A stretch of 64,000 bases of DNA from Flavobacterium sp. GTDB lineage: Bacteria > Bacteroidota > Bacteroidia > Flavobacteriales > Flavobacteriaceae. Shown here piece after piece: positions 29,979-37,939 of the stretch. The number at the start of each line of letters is the position of its first letter. The stretch's first letter is position 1. The notes under the pieces were generated by a model that was given only the letters and a program-made list of their open reading frames with translations, was not told where the DNA came from and searched no databases. The stretch lies in NCBI RefSeq assembly GCF_027484205.1, contig NZ_JAIXUB010000025.1, positions 1 to 64,000 of the forward strand, in the 5' to 3' direction. A program made the translations under genes and the position numbers.

Positions 29979-30710
29979 TTATACTAATTTTTCAACAGCT
30001 TGAACCATCACTTGAGTGTATTCCATTCCAGATTCAGTAAGTTCTTTTGTAATATTTTCGGGCGCATGAGCTGGATCACCAGAATTTGTTGATGGTTTTG
30101 GTTGGTATTGAATGAAAAGCTGAGTCATTTCGGCCACTTCTTTTCCTTTGATTTTCCGAACAATTTCCAATGATAAATCTATAGAAGATGAAATTCCTCC
30201 TCCAGTGAAAATTTTATTTTTATCATCAAATAAAAAACGTGGATAACCTTCTGGAATTTTTAAATTATAGGATGAAGCCAACAGTTTTAATGTTGGAATT
30301 TGCGACCAATAAGTAGTTGCTAAAGAGTTTTTTAAAATTCCGGCTGCTGCTAAAATAAAAGCACCAGTACAAACAGAACCATTCCACAAAGTTGTTTTAG
30401 AAGTTTTGAAAATAAAGTCTAATAATTCTTTATTTTGCATTGCTGCAGGAACACCATCTAAAGTTGAATTTAAGGAAGATTGAGCGCTTCCGCCAGGAAT
30501 AAAAAGAATGTCAACTGGAGGACAATTTTTAAAATTGTAGTTAGGAATTACAGTAACACCTTCACTAGTTACAATTTTTTCTTCGTTAGAAATCCAAATA
30601 GGTTGAAATCCAAATGGTGCACCAAAGACCTGAGTTGCTCCGGCAAAATCCATCAATGTACATTGTTGATATAACGGAATACCTACAATTAAGTTTGCTT
30701 CTGATGACAT
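29979..30710 (-). CDS. DJ-1/PfpI family protein, isonitrile hydratase-like
   Basis: A 243-residue class I glutamine amidotransferase-like protein. The nucleophile elbow is GSVCTGAF with C114 followed by T115, and D21 lies in LMDFAGATQVF. The combination Asp near the N-terminus plus Cys-Thr matches the catalytic set described for isonitrile (isocyanide) hydratase, which converts isonitriles to N-substituted formamides. There is no AraC-type DNA-binding domain, so it is not the transcription-factor branch of the family. It is the first gene of the tyrosinase operon. The substrate here is not known. Confidence 0.75.
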   Translation of the reverse strand: MSSEANLIVGIPLYQQCTLMDFAGATQVFGAPFGFQPIWISNEEKIVTSEGVTVIPNYNFKNCPPVDILFIPGGSAQSSLNSTLDGVPAAMQNKELLDFIFKTSKTTLWNGSVCTGAFILAAAGILKNSLATTYWSQIPTLKLLASSYNLKIPEGYPRFLFDDKNKIFTGGGISSSIDLSLEIVRKIKGKEVAEMTQLFIQYQPKPSTNSGDPAHAPENITKELTESGMEYTQVMVQAVEKLV

Positions 30711-30866
30711 AATTACTTTATAATTACTTGAATCTTAGTTGATTTCAATAAAACAAAGTAAATTATTCTGTCTTGAATGGTTTAGCGTAAATATACCTGA
30801 TTTTGTAAAAAAACTAATTTATCGATGAACTACATCATTTGAACAAAAAGAAGTATCATCCATGAA

Positions 30867-30914
30867 AAAAGCAAGTTTAACTAATCAAAAGATTAAATAG
30901 TTAAACTTGCTTTT
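30867..30914 (-). terminator. Terminator after the E1 gene
   Basis: A perfect 17-bp stem (30867-30883 with 30898-30914, arm begins AAAAGCAAGTTTAACTA) with a 14-nt loop and T-run marks the end of the E1/ilvE/E2 transcription unit. Between it and the tyrosinase operon (30711-30866) only an imperfect -7-like TACTTTG (minus strand, 30754-30760) is seen. Confidence 0.88.
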
Positions 30915-30957
30915 CAATAAAGATTAGTATCTAATAAATTAAAAATTTGATTTATTT

Positions 30958-33003
30958 CTAATAATTCAAAAGTTCCTCCATCTTAGCTTTCACTTTATCC
31001 ACATTCGGAATCATTGTAAACTCCAATGTACTATTCAATGGAATTGCTGGCATATTTTCTGAACCAATTACCATTACTGGAGCATCAAGATATTTGAAGC
31101 TATTTTCTTGAATCAATCCGGCCAAACTTCTTGCGAAAGAATTGTTAGTTGGTTCTTCGGTTACAACAAGACATTTTTTAGCTTTTTTTACCGATTTGAA
31201 AATCGCCTCTTCATCTAATGGATATAACGTTCGCAAATCAATAATTTCAACTTGATTTTTCATCGTTACTGAAGCATTCAAAGCCCAATGAACTCCCATT
31301 CCGTATGTTATAACGGTTATGGTTTCATCGGTTTCTTGTTCCCAAATTTCTTGAACAATATTGGCTTTTCCGAAAGGTAAAATGTATTCTTCACTCGGTT
31401 CGTTAACTCTTGCAGCATCTGTTCCTTTTACTTTGCTCCAATACAAACCTTTATGCTCTAAAATCACTATTGGATTTGGGTCGTAATAAGCAGCTTTCAA
31501 CAATCCTTTTAAGTCGGCACCATTACTTGGATAGGCAATTTTTATTCCTCGAATATTAGTCAGAACACTTTCTACAGACGACGAATGATATGGTCCACCA
31601 CTTCCGTAAGCACCAATTGGAACACGCAAAATCATGCTCACAGGCCATTTTCCGTTAGACAAATAACAGGAGCGACTGACTTCGGTAAACAACTGGTTCA
31701 ATCCTGGCCAAATGTAATCGGCAAACTGCACTTCAACAATTGGTTTTAAACCAACAGCCGACATTCCTACAGTAGAACCAACAATAAATGCTTCTTGAAT
31801 TGGTGTATTAAAAACACGTTCGTCTCCAAATTTTTGTGCTAACGTTGCTGCTTCACGGAAAACGCCACCTAATCTTCCACCAACGTCTTGTCCGTACAAC
31901 AAACATTCTTGGTGCTTTTTCATTAATTCTTCTACAGCAAAAAGTGCGCAATCCACCATTACGACTTTATCTTCACGTTCCGGATTTCGTTCGCCAACTT
32001 CTTCAATGATTGGAGTTGGAGCAAAATCGTGAGTGAATAAATCTTCTGGAGTTGGATCTTCTGCTAATTGTGCTTTATCAAAGTCGGCTTGCACTTTGGC
32101 TACAGCCGTATTTTCTATAGTTTGAATTTCTTCTTTGGTAAATCCAGCTTCCAATAATTGTTCTATCAAAACTGGAAATGGATCACGTGATTGCGCTTCT
32201 TCCAAATCGTCACGATACCATTCCATTCGAACTCCAGATGTGTGATGATTCAATAACGGAACTTTTGCGTGAACTAGAAACGGACGACGTTCTTCACGAA
32301 TGGTTTTTACCACTTTTTGAACCGCTAAATAACTTTCTGTAAAATTCGCGCCATCGATAGAAATAGCTTCAATTCCGTGAAAACCTTTAGCGTATTCAAA
32401 CGCATTTTGAGCACGAGTTTCCGCCGCATTTGCCGAAATATCCCAACCGTTATCTTGCACTAAATACAAAATTGGAAGTTGTTTCAACGCTGCCATTTGC
32501 AAGGCTTCAGCAATTTCTCCTTCGGTAACTGAAGCGTCACCAAGCGAACAAACTACGATTGGTTTCTCTTGATTGTTATCTTGAATTCCAATATTTTCTT
32601 TATACCAAAATCCCATCGCTGCGCCAGTTGCTGGAATAGCTTGCATACCTGTAGCCGATGATTGATGTGGGATTTTAGGTTTATCATCATCTTTCAAACT
32701 CGGATGACAATAATACGTTCGTCCGCCTGAAAACGGATCGTCTTTTTTTGCCATTAATTGCAACATCAAATCGTAAGGTTGCATCCCGATTCCAAGCATC
32801 ATAGCATCATCACGATAATACGGAAACGCATAATCTTGTGGTAACAATTGCATCGCCATCGCAATTTGAATCGCTTCATGTCCGCGTGAAGTTGCATGTA
32901 CGTATTTGGAAACTATTTTAAAATTATCTTCATACAAGGTTGCCATAGCTTTGGCAGTTGCCATTGTTGAAAATGCTTTTTCTAGTGTTTTTTTGTCTAA
33001 CAT
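30958..33003 (-). CDS. 2-oxo acid dehydrogenase E1, fused alpha and beta subunits
   Basis: The 681-residue protein fuses E1-alpha (~1-320) and E1-beta (~335-681). The alpha part has the thiamine diphosphate motif CSLGDASVTEGEIAEALQMA ending near QDNGWDIS. The beta part has VDCALFAVEELMKKHQECLLYGQDVGG and IGAYGSGGPYHSSSVE. Together with E2 and E3 it would decarboxylate branched-chain 2-oxo acids to acyl-CoA. Assignment to the branched-chain rather than the pyruvate complex rests on the alpha/beta fusion type and on linkage to ilvE and E2. The start is ATG at 33003, 14 nt after the YwqK-like gene. Confidence 0.9.
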   Translation of the reverse strand: MLDKKTLEKAFSTMATAKAMATLYEDNFKIVSKYVHATSRGHEAIQIAMAMQLLPQDYAFPYYRDDAMMLGIGMQPYDLMLQLMAKKDDPFSGGRTYYCHPSLKDDDKPKIPHQSSATGMQAIPATGAAMGFWYKENIGIQDNNQEKPIVVCSLGDASVTEGEIAEALQMAALKQLPILYLVQDNGWDISANAAETRAQNAFEYAKGFHGIEAISIDGANFTESYLAVQKVVKTIREERRPFLVHAKVPLLNHHTSGVRMEWYRDDLEEAQSRDPFPVLIEQLLEAGFTKEEIQTIENTAVAKVQADFDKAQLAEDPTPEDLFTHDFAPTPIIEEVGERNPEREDKVVMVDCALFAVEELMKKHQECLLYGQDVGGRLGGVFREAATLAQKFGDERVFNTPIQEAFIVGSTVGMSAVGLKPIVEVQFADYIWPGLNQLFTEVSRSCYLSNGKWPVSMILRVPIGAYGSGGPYHSSSVESVLTNIRGIKIAYPSNGADLKGLLKAAYYDPNPIVILEHKGLYWSKVKGTDAARVNEPSEEYILPFGKANIVQEIWEQETDETITVITYGMGVHWALNASVTMKNQVEIIDLRTLYPLDEEAIFKSVKKAKKCLVVTEEPTNNSFARSLAGLIQENSFKYLDAPVMVIGSENMPAIPLNSTLEFTMIPNVDKVKAKMEELLNY

Positions 33004-33017
33004 TTATTTAGAAAAAT

Positions 33018-33890
33018 TTAGTCTTTATACTTTTTTACATTGTACTTGAAAGCTTTTCTGGAGTCAAATTTATTTTCAATTGAAATTAATTTTCCTTTTT
33101 TCCATCTTTCTAGTTTATTTGGAGTTCCATCATCGTTATAAAACAACTGTATAAAAACTGGTTTGTCATATTCAAAACATCCAACTTGTTTTACATTTCC
33201 ATTTTCATAATATTCATAGCAAATTCCATGTTTATTTCCATCAATTAAAATTTGTACTGTTTTTAAAAAACCATTTGGATAATATTCTTTATAACTTTCA
33301 TACTCATGACCATCTTCTTTTTCTTCAACAACTGTTTCACTTTTATAGTTCCCATCTTCGTGAAATTCAACTGTTCTTATAGTTTTATATCGTTTTCCTT
33401 TGATGATTTTTTTGTCGTAATAAATAATTTGTTGAAGAGTTTTATTTTCAGTGTATTCCTGAGATATATTCAAATCTCCTGCATCATAAAAATCTATAGT
33501 TGAAATTGTACCATTCTCAAAATAGTAATAAAAATTTCCTTGTTCAATTCCACAAAAATAATTAGTTGTGCTTTTTAACTTACCATCTTCGTAATAGTTT
33601 TTCCATTCACCATTTCTTTTTCCAAAACTGATACTATCTTTTTTGCTTCCCACACCACAACCAAGTCTAAAAACAGATCTATTATTAAATTTATAATCGC
33701 AATTCTTATAGTATCCTTCTCCTTTTAAAATACCATTTGCATAATATTCTTTATAAAGACTATCAAAAGTATTATTAACAACAAATCCCTCATATTGAAT
33801 ATTACCATTATCATATCTTTTCACAATTCTTTCTTGAGAAAAGACATGATAAAATGACATAACAAATACTATTAAAAATATTCTTTTCAT
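33018..33890 (-). CDS. YwqK/MORN-repeat secreted protein
   Basis: A 290-residue protein with a signal peptide (MKRIFLIVFVMSFYHVFSQ). About eight repeats of MORN-variant type follow (YANGILKGEGYYKN, YEDGKLKSTTNYF, FENGTISTIDFY, YPNGFLKTVQIL, YENGNVKQVGCF). Such proteins are often labelled YwqK-family antitoxins, but no toxin gene is adjacent and export argues against that role. It sits between ilvE and the E1 gene with gaps of 4 and 14 nt, an odd guest in a metabolic operon. Confidence 0.85.
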   Translation of the reverse strand: MKRIFLIVFVMSFYHVFSQERIVKRYDNGNIQYEGFVVNNTFDSLYKEYYANGILKGEGYYKNCDYKFNNRSVFRLGCGVGSKKDSISFGKRNGEWKNYYEDGKLKSTTNYFCGIEQGNFYYYFENGTISTIDFYDAGDLNISQEYTENKTLQQIIYYDKKIIKGKRYKTIRTVEFHEDGNYKSETVVEEKEDGHEYESYKEYYPNGFLKTVQILIDGNKHGICYEYYENGNVKQVGCFEYDKPVFIQLFYNDDGTPNKLERWKKGKLISIENKFDSRKAFKYNVKKYKD

Positions 33891-33894
33891 TGAA

Positions 33895-34962
33895 TTACTT
33901 TGCTTCTACAATCCAACCGAATTCGTCTTTAATATCTTGAACTTTAATTGCATTCAATGTATCATTTACCATTACCGAAACGGGATTTTTATCTGGAAAT
34001 TGAATTGATAAATCATTGTTTCCAATTTCTTCTATCATGGCAATTCCTACTGCTGTTCCTGTTCCGAATGCTTCTTCTAAAGTTCCGATTTTTGCCGCAT
34101 CTATAATTTCTGAAATACTAACTGGTCTTTCGGTTACTTCAAAACCTTTACTTCTTAATAAATCGATTACACTCATTCGGGTAATTCCAGATAAAATTGA
34201 ACCCGTCAGACTTGGAGTAATGAATTTTCCATCAATTTTGAAGAAAATATTCATTGTTCCCACTTCTTGAATGTATTTAAAATCTTGAGCATCTAACCAT
34301 AAAACTTGATCAAAACCTTTCGCTTTAGCATATTCTGTTGGACGAATGGCTGCTGCATAATTTCCGGCCGCTTTGGCTTCTCCAGTTCCACCATTTACGG
34401 CACGAACGTACTTTTTCTCGGCATACAACTTGATTTTTCTGCTAAAAAATGGTCCAGCTGGCGATGCCATAACGATGAATTTAAAACTAGTTGCTGCACG
34501 CATTCCAATAAACGCTTCATCAGCATACATAAACGGACGTAAGTACAAAGCGCTTCCAGTTGATTTTGGAATCCAATTTTTCTCTAAAGCGGTGAATTGT
34601 TTCAAAGCCTCTACAAATAAATCTTCTGGAAATAATGGCATTCCCATTCTGTCTGCGCTAAAATTCATTCGCTTTGCATTTTCATCAGGGCGAAATAATA
34701 ATGGCGTTCCATCTTTCCCTAAAGTTGCTTTCATTCCTTCAAAAATTGCTTGACCGTAATGTAAAGCCATTGCTGCAGGATGCGTTGGAATTAATGCCAA
34801 AGGTTCAATTCTTGGATTTTGCCATTCGCCATTTTCATAATCACAAATAAACATATGATCGGTGAAATTGGTTCCCATTGTGATGTTTTCAAGATTCACT
34901 TCTGAAACTCTTGATTGTGAAACTTTAGTTATTTTAATTGTTTGTGTCATTACTGTTTCCAT
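33895..34962 (-). CDS. ilvE: Branched-chain amino acid aminotransferase
   Basis: A ~355-residue PLP enzyme of fold type IV that interconverts Leu/Ile/Val and their 2-oxo acids. Visible features are ALHYGQAIFEGMKA, LYLRPFMYADE, the PLP-lysine region GEAKAAGNYAAAI, and the phosphate-binding SGITRMSVIDLL. ATG at 34962 (METV) is chosen because it lies 4 nt after the E2 stop; ATG 34950 is also possible, and a longer frame overlaps E2. Placement between E2 and E1 supports a degradative role feeding the 2-oxo acid dehydrogenase. Confidence 0.93.
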   Translation of the reverse strand: METVMTQTIKITKVSQSRVSEVNLENITMGTNFTDHMFICDYENGEWQNPRIEPLALIPTHPAAMALHYGQAIFEGMKATLGKDGTPLLFRPDENAKRMNFSADRMGMPLFPEDLFVEALKQFTALEKNWIPKSTGSALYLRPFMYADEAFIGMRAATSFKFIVMASPAGPFFSRKIKLYAEKKYVRAVNGGTGEAKAAGNYAAAIRPTEYAKAKGFDQVLWLDAQDFKYIQEVGTMNIFFKIDGKFITPSLTGSILSGITRMSVIDLLRSKGFEVTERPVSISEIIDAAKIGTLEEAFGTGTAVGIAMIEEIGNNDLSIQFPDKNPVSVMVNDTLNAIKVQDIKDEFGWIVEAK

Positions 34963-34966
34963 AATG

Positions 34967-36250
34967 TTATATAGTTGTGTTTGCGTCAAATTGTTCTAAA
35001 TAATCGCCTACTTTTCGTAAGAATGAACCACCTAAAAATCCGTCCACTACTCTATGGTCGAAGGATAAAGAAAGATACATCATACTTCTGATTGCGATTT
35101 CGTCACCTTTTTCTGTTGTAATGACTTCAGGACGTTTTTTAATAATTCCGATTGCTAAAATGGCAACTTCAGGTTGGTTGATAATTGGTGTTCCCATCAA
35201 ACTTCCAAAAGTTCCTACGTTAGAAATCGTAAACGTACTTCCTTGAATTTGTTCGGGTTTTAATTTGTTATTTCTAGAAGCTTCCGCCAAAGTATTTACA
35301 TCTTTTGCTAAAGCGACCAAATCTTTTTCGTTGGCATTTTTCACTACAGGAACGATTAAATTTCCTGATGGTAATGCGGTTGCCATTCCGATATTGATGT
35401 CGTTGTGAACGATAATATTTTTCTCATCTACTGAAACATTAATCATTGGGAAATCAGCTACGGCTTTTGCTACAGCTTGAACAAAAACTGGTGTAAACGT
35501 TAATTTCTCGTTGTGTTTTTGTTGAAATTTGTCTTTATTTTCGTTTCTCCAATTCACTAAATTTGTAACATCTACTTCAATATAAGAAGTTACGTGAGGT
35601 GAAGTTTGCTTAGAATACACCATATGATCGGCAATCATCTTGCGCATTCTGTCCATTTCTACAATTCGGTCTTTTCCTTCTACGAAATTGATTTTTGGTT
35701 TTGGATAAGAAGAAGGTTGCGAGTTGTGAGTTTCGAGTTTCGGGTTACTTTTCAAAGGATATTTCCGATTTTTTAAATAATTGAAAACATCGCTTTTTTG
35801 TAATCTTCCTTCTGCTCCAGAACCCGGAATGGTTTGTAATTCTTCAATTGAAAGGTTTTCTTTTTGAGCGATAGAAATGATTAAAGGACTTAAAAAGTTG
35901 TCGGTTGTAAGTTGTCGGTTGTTGATTTTTGGTTGTTGTACTTCGACTGTACTCGGTTTTACAATACTTTTTTCAACAACTTCTTGCTTCTGACTTCTTG
36001 CTTCTTGAACTCCTTCGGAATCTATCAAAGCCAAAACGGTTCCAACTTCAACGACGTCATCTTTCTGAAAACGAATTTCAGTGATTATTCCAGAAACAGG
36101 CGCAGGAACATCACTATCGACTTTATCGGTAGCGACTTCTAGAATGGTTTCTTCAGCTTCCACAAAATCACCTACGTTTTTCAACCAACTGATTATTGTT
36201 GCTTCGGAAATACTCTCACCCATTTTGGGCATTTTGAATTCTGTTATCAT
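34967..36250 (-). CDS. 2-oxo acid dehydrogenase E2 (dihydrolipoamide acyltransferase)
   Basis: The 427-residue core enzyme has a lipoyl domain (lipoyl-lysine K43 in TDKVDSD) and a peripheral subunit-binding domain (~118-160, LIISIAQKENLSIEELQTIPGSGAEGRLQKSDV). The C-terminal acyltransferase domain has the catalytic motif SFDHRVVDG. Two linkers are made of simple repeats: VQEARSQKQEV and NNRQLTTDN before the binding domain, KLETHNSQP after it. All three derive from 7-bp DNA arrays. It is the first gene of the E2-ilvE-ywqK-E1 run, 50 nt after paaY. Confidence 0.93.
   Translation of the reverse strand: MITEFKMPKMGESISEATIISWLKNVGDFVEAEETILEVATDKVDSDVPAPVSGIITEIRFQKDDVVEVGTVLALIDSEGVQEARSQKQEVVEKSIVKPSTVEVQQPKINNRQLTTDNFLSPLIISIAQKENLSIEELQTIPGSGAEGRLQKSDVFNYLKNRKYPLKSNPKLETHNSQPSSYPKPKINFVEGKDRIVEMDRMRKMIADHMVYSKQTSPHVTSYIEVDVTNLVNWRNENKDKFQQKHNEKLTFTPVFVQAVAKAVADFPMINVSVDEKNIIVHNDINIGMATALPSGNLIVPVVKNANEKDLVALAKDVNTLAEASRNNKLKPEQIQGSTFTISNVGTFGSLMGTPIINQPEVAILAIGIIKKRPEVITTEKGDEIAIRSMMYLSLSFDHRVVDGFLGGSFLRKVGDYLEQFDANTTI
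35719..36008. repeat. Three 7-bp-unit arrays inside the E2 gene linkers
   Basis: Array 1 (35719-35746): GCGAGTT, GTGAGTT, TCGAGTT, TCGGGTT. Array 2 (35897-35924): GTTGTCG, GTTGTAA, GTTGTCG, GTTGTTG. Array 3 (35981-36008): TTCTTGC, TTCTGAC, TTCTTGC, TTCTTGA. Each has four units and falls in an interdomain linker. A decayed relative of the dispersed TCGAAGTGC-type repeat lies between arrays 2 and 3, near 35939-35956. Confidence 0.8.
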
Positions 36251-36264
36251 TTTAATATTTTTTT

Positions 36265-36289
36265 GCCACGAAGACGCAAAGTCTCAAAG
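36265..36289. repeat. 25-bp dispersed repeat, copy 1
   Basis: Form GCCACGAAGACGC followed by AAAGTCTCAAAG. It lies 15 nt upstream of the E2 start and is the first of nine 25-bp copies between here and 48967, all intergenic and all in the same orientation. Confidence 0.75.
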
Positions 36290-36300
36290 TTTTTATTTTT

Positions 36301-36897
36301 TTATTTCTTTTTAAATTCATTTAACGTAGCATAAAACGCTTCTTGTGTTGGACGATTATCTGGAATTTCTCTTAATGGCTCAACTGCTTTAAATGTTTCG
36401 TAACATTCCTTTGGCAATTGTTGGTACAAAGCAGTTCCTTTTGTTTTCCAATCAATCATTTCATCAGAAACATCTTTTATAATTGTGGCTGGATTTCCAA
36501 CGACCATTTTACGATTCGGGATTTGTATTCCGGCTTTTATGAAACTTAATGCACCGATAATACATTCGTCACCAACAGTTACATCATCCATAATTACAGC
36601 GTTCATTCCGACTAAACAATTTTTACCAATATTTGCGCCGTGAATAATTGCGCCGTGACCTATGTGCGCTCCAGCTTTCAATACCATTGATTTCCCAGGA
36701 AACATATGAATCGTGCAATTTTCTTGAACATTACAGCCGTCTTCAATAATGATTTCGCCCCAATCTCCACGAATAGCAGCTCCTGGACCAACGTAAACAT
36801 TTTTTCCAATAATCACATTACCCGTAACCGCTGCTTGCGGATGGATGAAACTACTTTCGTGTATTACTGGGATGAACCCTTTGAATTCGTAAATCAT
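36301..36897 (-). CDS. paaY: PaaY-like gamma-carbonic anhydrase family protein
   Basis: A 198-residue left-handed beta-helix protein with hexapeptide repeats (VIIGKNVYVGPGAAIRGD, IGHGAIIHGANIGKNCLVGMNAV) and C-terminal helices. Metal-ligand histidines are present in HMFPGKSMVLKAGAHIGHG. In phenylacetate clusters this family member (PaaY) is reported as a thioesterase that releases CoA from dead-end pathway products. Linkage to paa genes supports that name, though general gamma-CA homologues are similar. Confidence 0.8.
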   Translation of the reverse strand: MIYEFKGFIPVIHESSFIHPQAAVTGNVIIGKNVYVGPGAAIRGDWGEIIIEDGCNVQENCTIHMFPGKSMVLKAGAHIGHGAIIHGANIGKNCLVGMNAVIMDDVTVGDECIIGALSFIKAGIQIPNRKMVVGNPATIIKDVSDEMIDWKTKGTALYQQLPKECYETFKAVEPLREIPDNRPTQEAFYATLNEFKKK

Positions 36898-36900
36898 TTA

Positions 36901-36970
36901 TTTAGGTTTTAGGTAGGTGGCTTTAGGTGGTAGGATGGGGATTTAACCTAATACCTATCACCTAAGGCCT
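36901..36970. repeat. TAGGTNN-type heptad array with inverted copy
   Basis: TAGGT-containing units run from 36901 to ~36937 and are mirrored by ACCTA-containing units at ~36942-36976, allowing a long imperfect hairpin between the enoyl-CoA hydratase homologue and paaY. Confidence 0.6.
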
Positions 36971-36976
36971 ACCTCC

Positions 36977-37726
36977 TTATTTAAACTTTTTTAGTGTTTC
37001 TTTTGTAAAATCTGACAATACTAATCGTCCGCTTATTGCTGCTCTTTCGGCTAGTAAATTATCCCAATCTTCGGTGCCTCGCCAAAAGACTTTTTTCATT
37101 TCGAGCATGGCTTCTGGATTGTAGGTACACAAATGTTCGGCGAATTTCTGAATGGCTTCGTCCATTTCTTCGATATTTTCAAATACTTGTGCAAACAATC
37201 CTTTTTCTTTTGCCCACGTTGCTTCATAAAATGTATTGGCGTCGATTGCGATTTGTGACATTGCTGAAACTCCGATTTTTCTTTCGATGGCTGGCGAAAC
37301 TACAAATGGTCCAATTCCGACGTTTAGTTCGGATAATTTTATGGCTGCAAATTTTGTTGCCATACAATAATCGGTTGATGCTGCAATTCCTACTCCGCCA
37401 CCAACGGTTTTTCCTTGAATTCTTCCGATGATGAATTTTGGACATTTTCTCATGGCGTTGATTACGTTTGCAAATCCAGAGAAAAATACTTTTCCGGTTG
37501 ATGCATCGTTAATAGAAATTAATTCTTGAAAACTCGCTCCAGCACAAAAGGTTCGGTCGCCACCACTTTTTAGGATGATTACTTTTACTTCGTTATTATT
37601 TCCAACTTCTGTTATTGTGTTGGCTAATTGTGCTAGAATATTACCAGGTAAAGAGTTTTGCTCGGGATGAAAAAACTCGATGGTGGCGATGTTGTTTTGT
37701 ATATTTTGTTTTACGTATGCTTCCAT
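36977..37726 (-). CDS. Enoyl-CoA hydratase/isomerase family protein
   Basis: A 249-residue crotonase-fold protein. ATG at 37726 (MEAYVKQNIQNN) is chosen; the longer frame is translated repeat DNA. The oxyanion-hole segments are DRTFCAGASFQEL and GKTVGGGVGIAASTDYC. Where classical hydratases have GGCELA with a catalytic Glu, this protein has GGGVGIA, so that Glu is missing; the second (SELNVGIG) is retained. It could be the paaF hydratase of the phenylacetate pathway or a methylglutaconyl-CoA hydratase-like enzyme of leucine breakdown, since both pathways flank it. Confidence 0.82.
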   Translation of the reverse strand: MEAYVKQNIQNNIATIEFFHPEQNSLPGNILAQLANTITEVGNNNEVKVIILKSGGDRTFCAGASFQELISINDASTGKVFFSGFANVINAMRKCPKFIIGRIQGKTVGGGVGIAASTDYCMATKFAAIKLSELNVGIGPFVVSPAIERKIGVSAMSQIAIDANTFYEATWAKEKGLFAQVFENIEEMDEAIQKFAEHLCTYNPEAMLEMKKVFWRGTEDWDNLLAERAAISGRLVLSDFTKETLKKFK

Positions 37727-37939
37727 ATTTTTATTTAACCGCAAAGTCGCGAGGTTTTCGCAAGGTTCGCTATGTTTGTTTCTCGCAAAGACGCTAAGGC
37801 GCAAAGCTTTAGTTATTTTTAATATATTTTTTCTTTGTTACTACTTATTCCTAGCCCCGATAGTAGCGGCATCCTTTTTCTTTTTTCTTTAAAAAGAAAA
37901 AGATATAGCGGATAGCGGGATTAGCTTCTAATCATTATT
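37727..37939. repeat. Spacer with 25-bp repeat and TAGCCC hairpin copy B
   Basis: This gap between paaZ and the hydratase homologue has no gene. It holds 25-bp repeat copy 2 (37782-37806) and related CGCAAAG/CGCGAGG pieces at 37740-37770. The TAGCCC hairpin element (37852-37928) is present, with a central T-rich/A-rich stem (ATCCTTTTTCTTTT with AAAAGAAAAAGAT), and begins 11 nt after the paaZ stop. Confidence 0.7.

Noticed and set aside
33018..33890. YwqK label as toxin-antitoxin system
   Set aside because: No toxin gene is adjacent, and the product has a signal peptide, which does not fit a cytoplasmic antitoxin.
37727..37804. N-terminal extension of the enoyl-CoA hydratase homologue
   Set aside because: The extra 26 codons are translated 25-bp repeat DNA and do not match the family; ATG 37726 begins the conserved fold.
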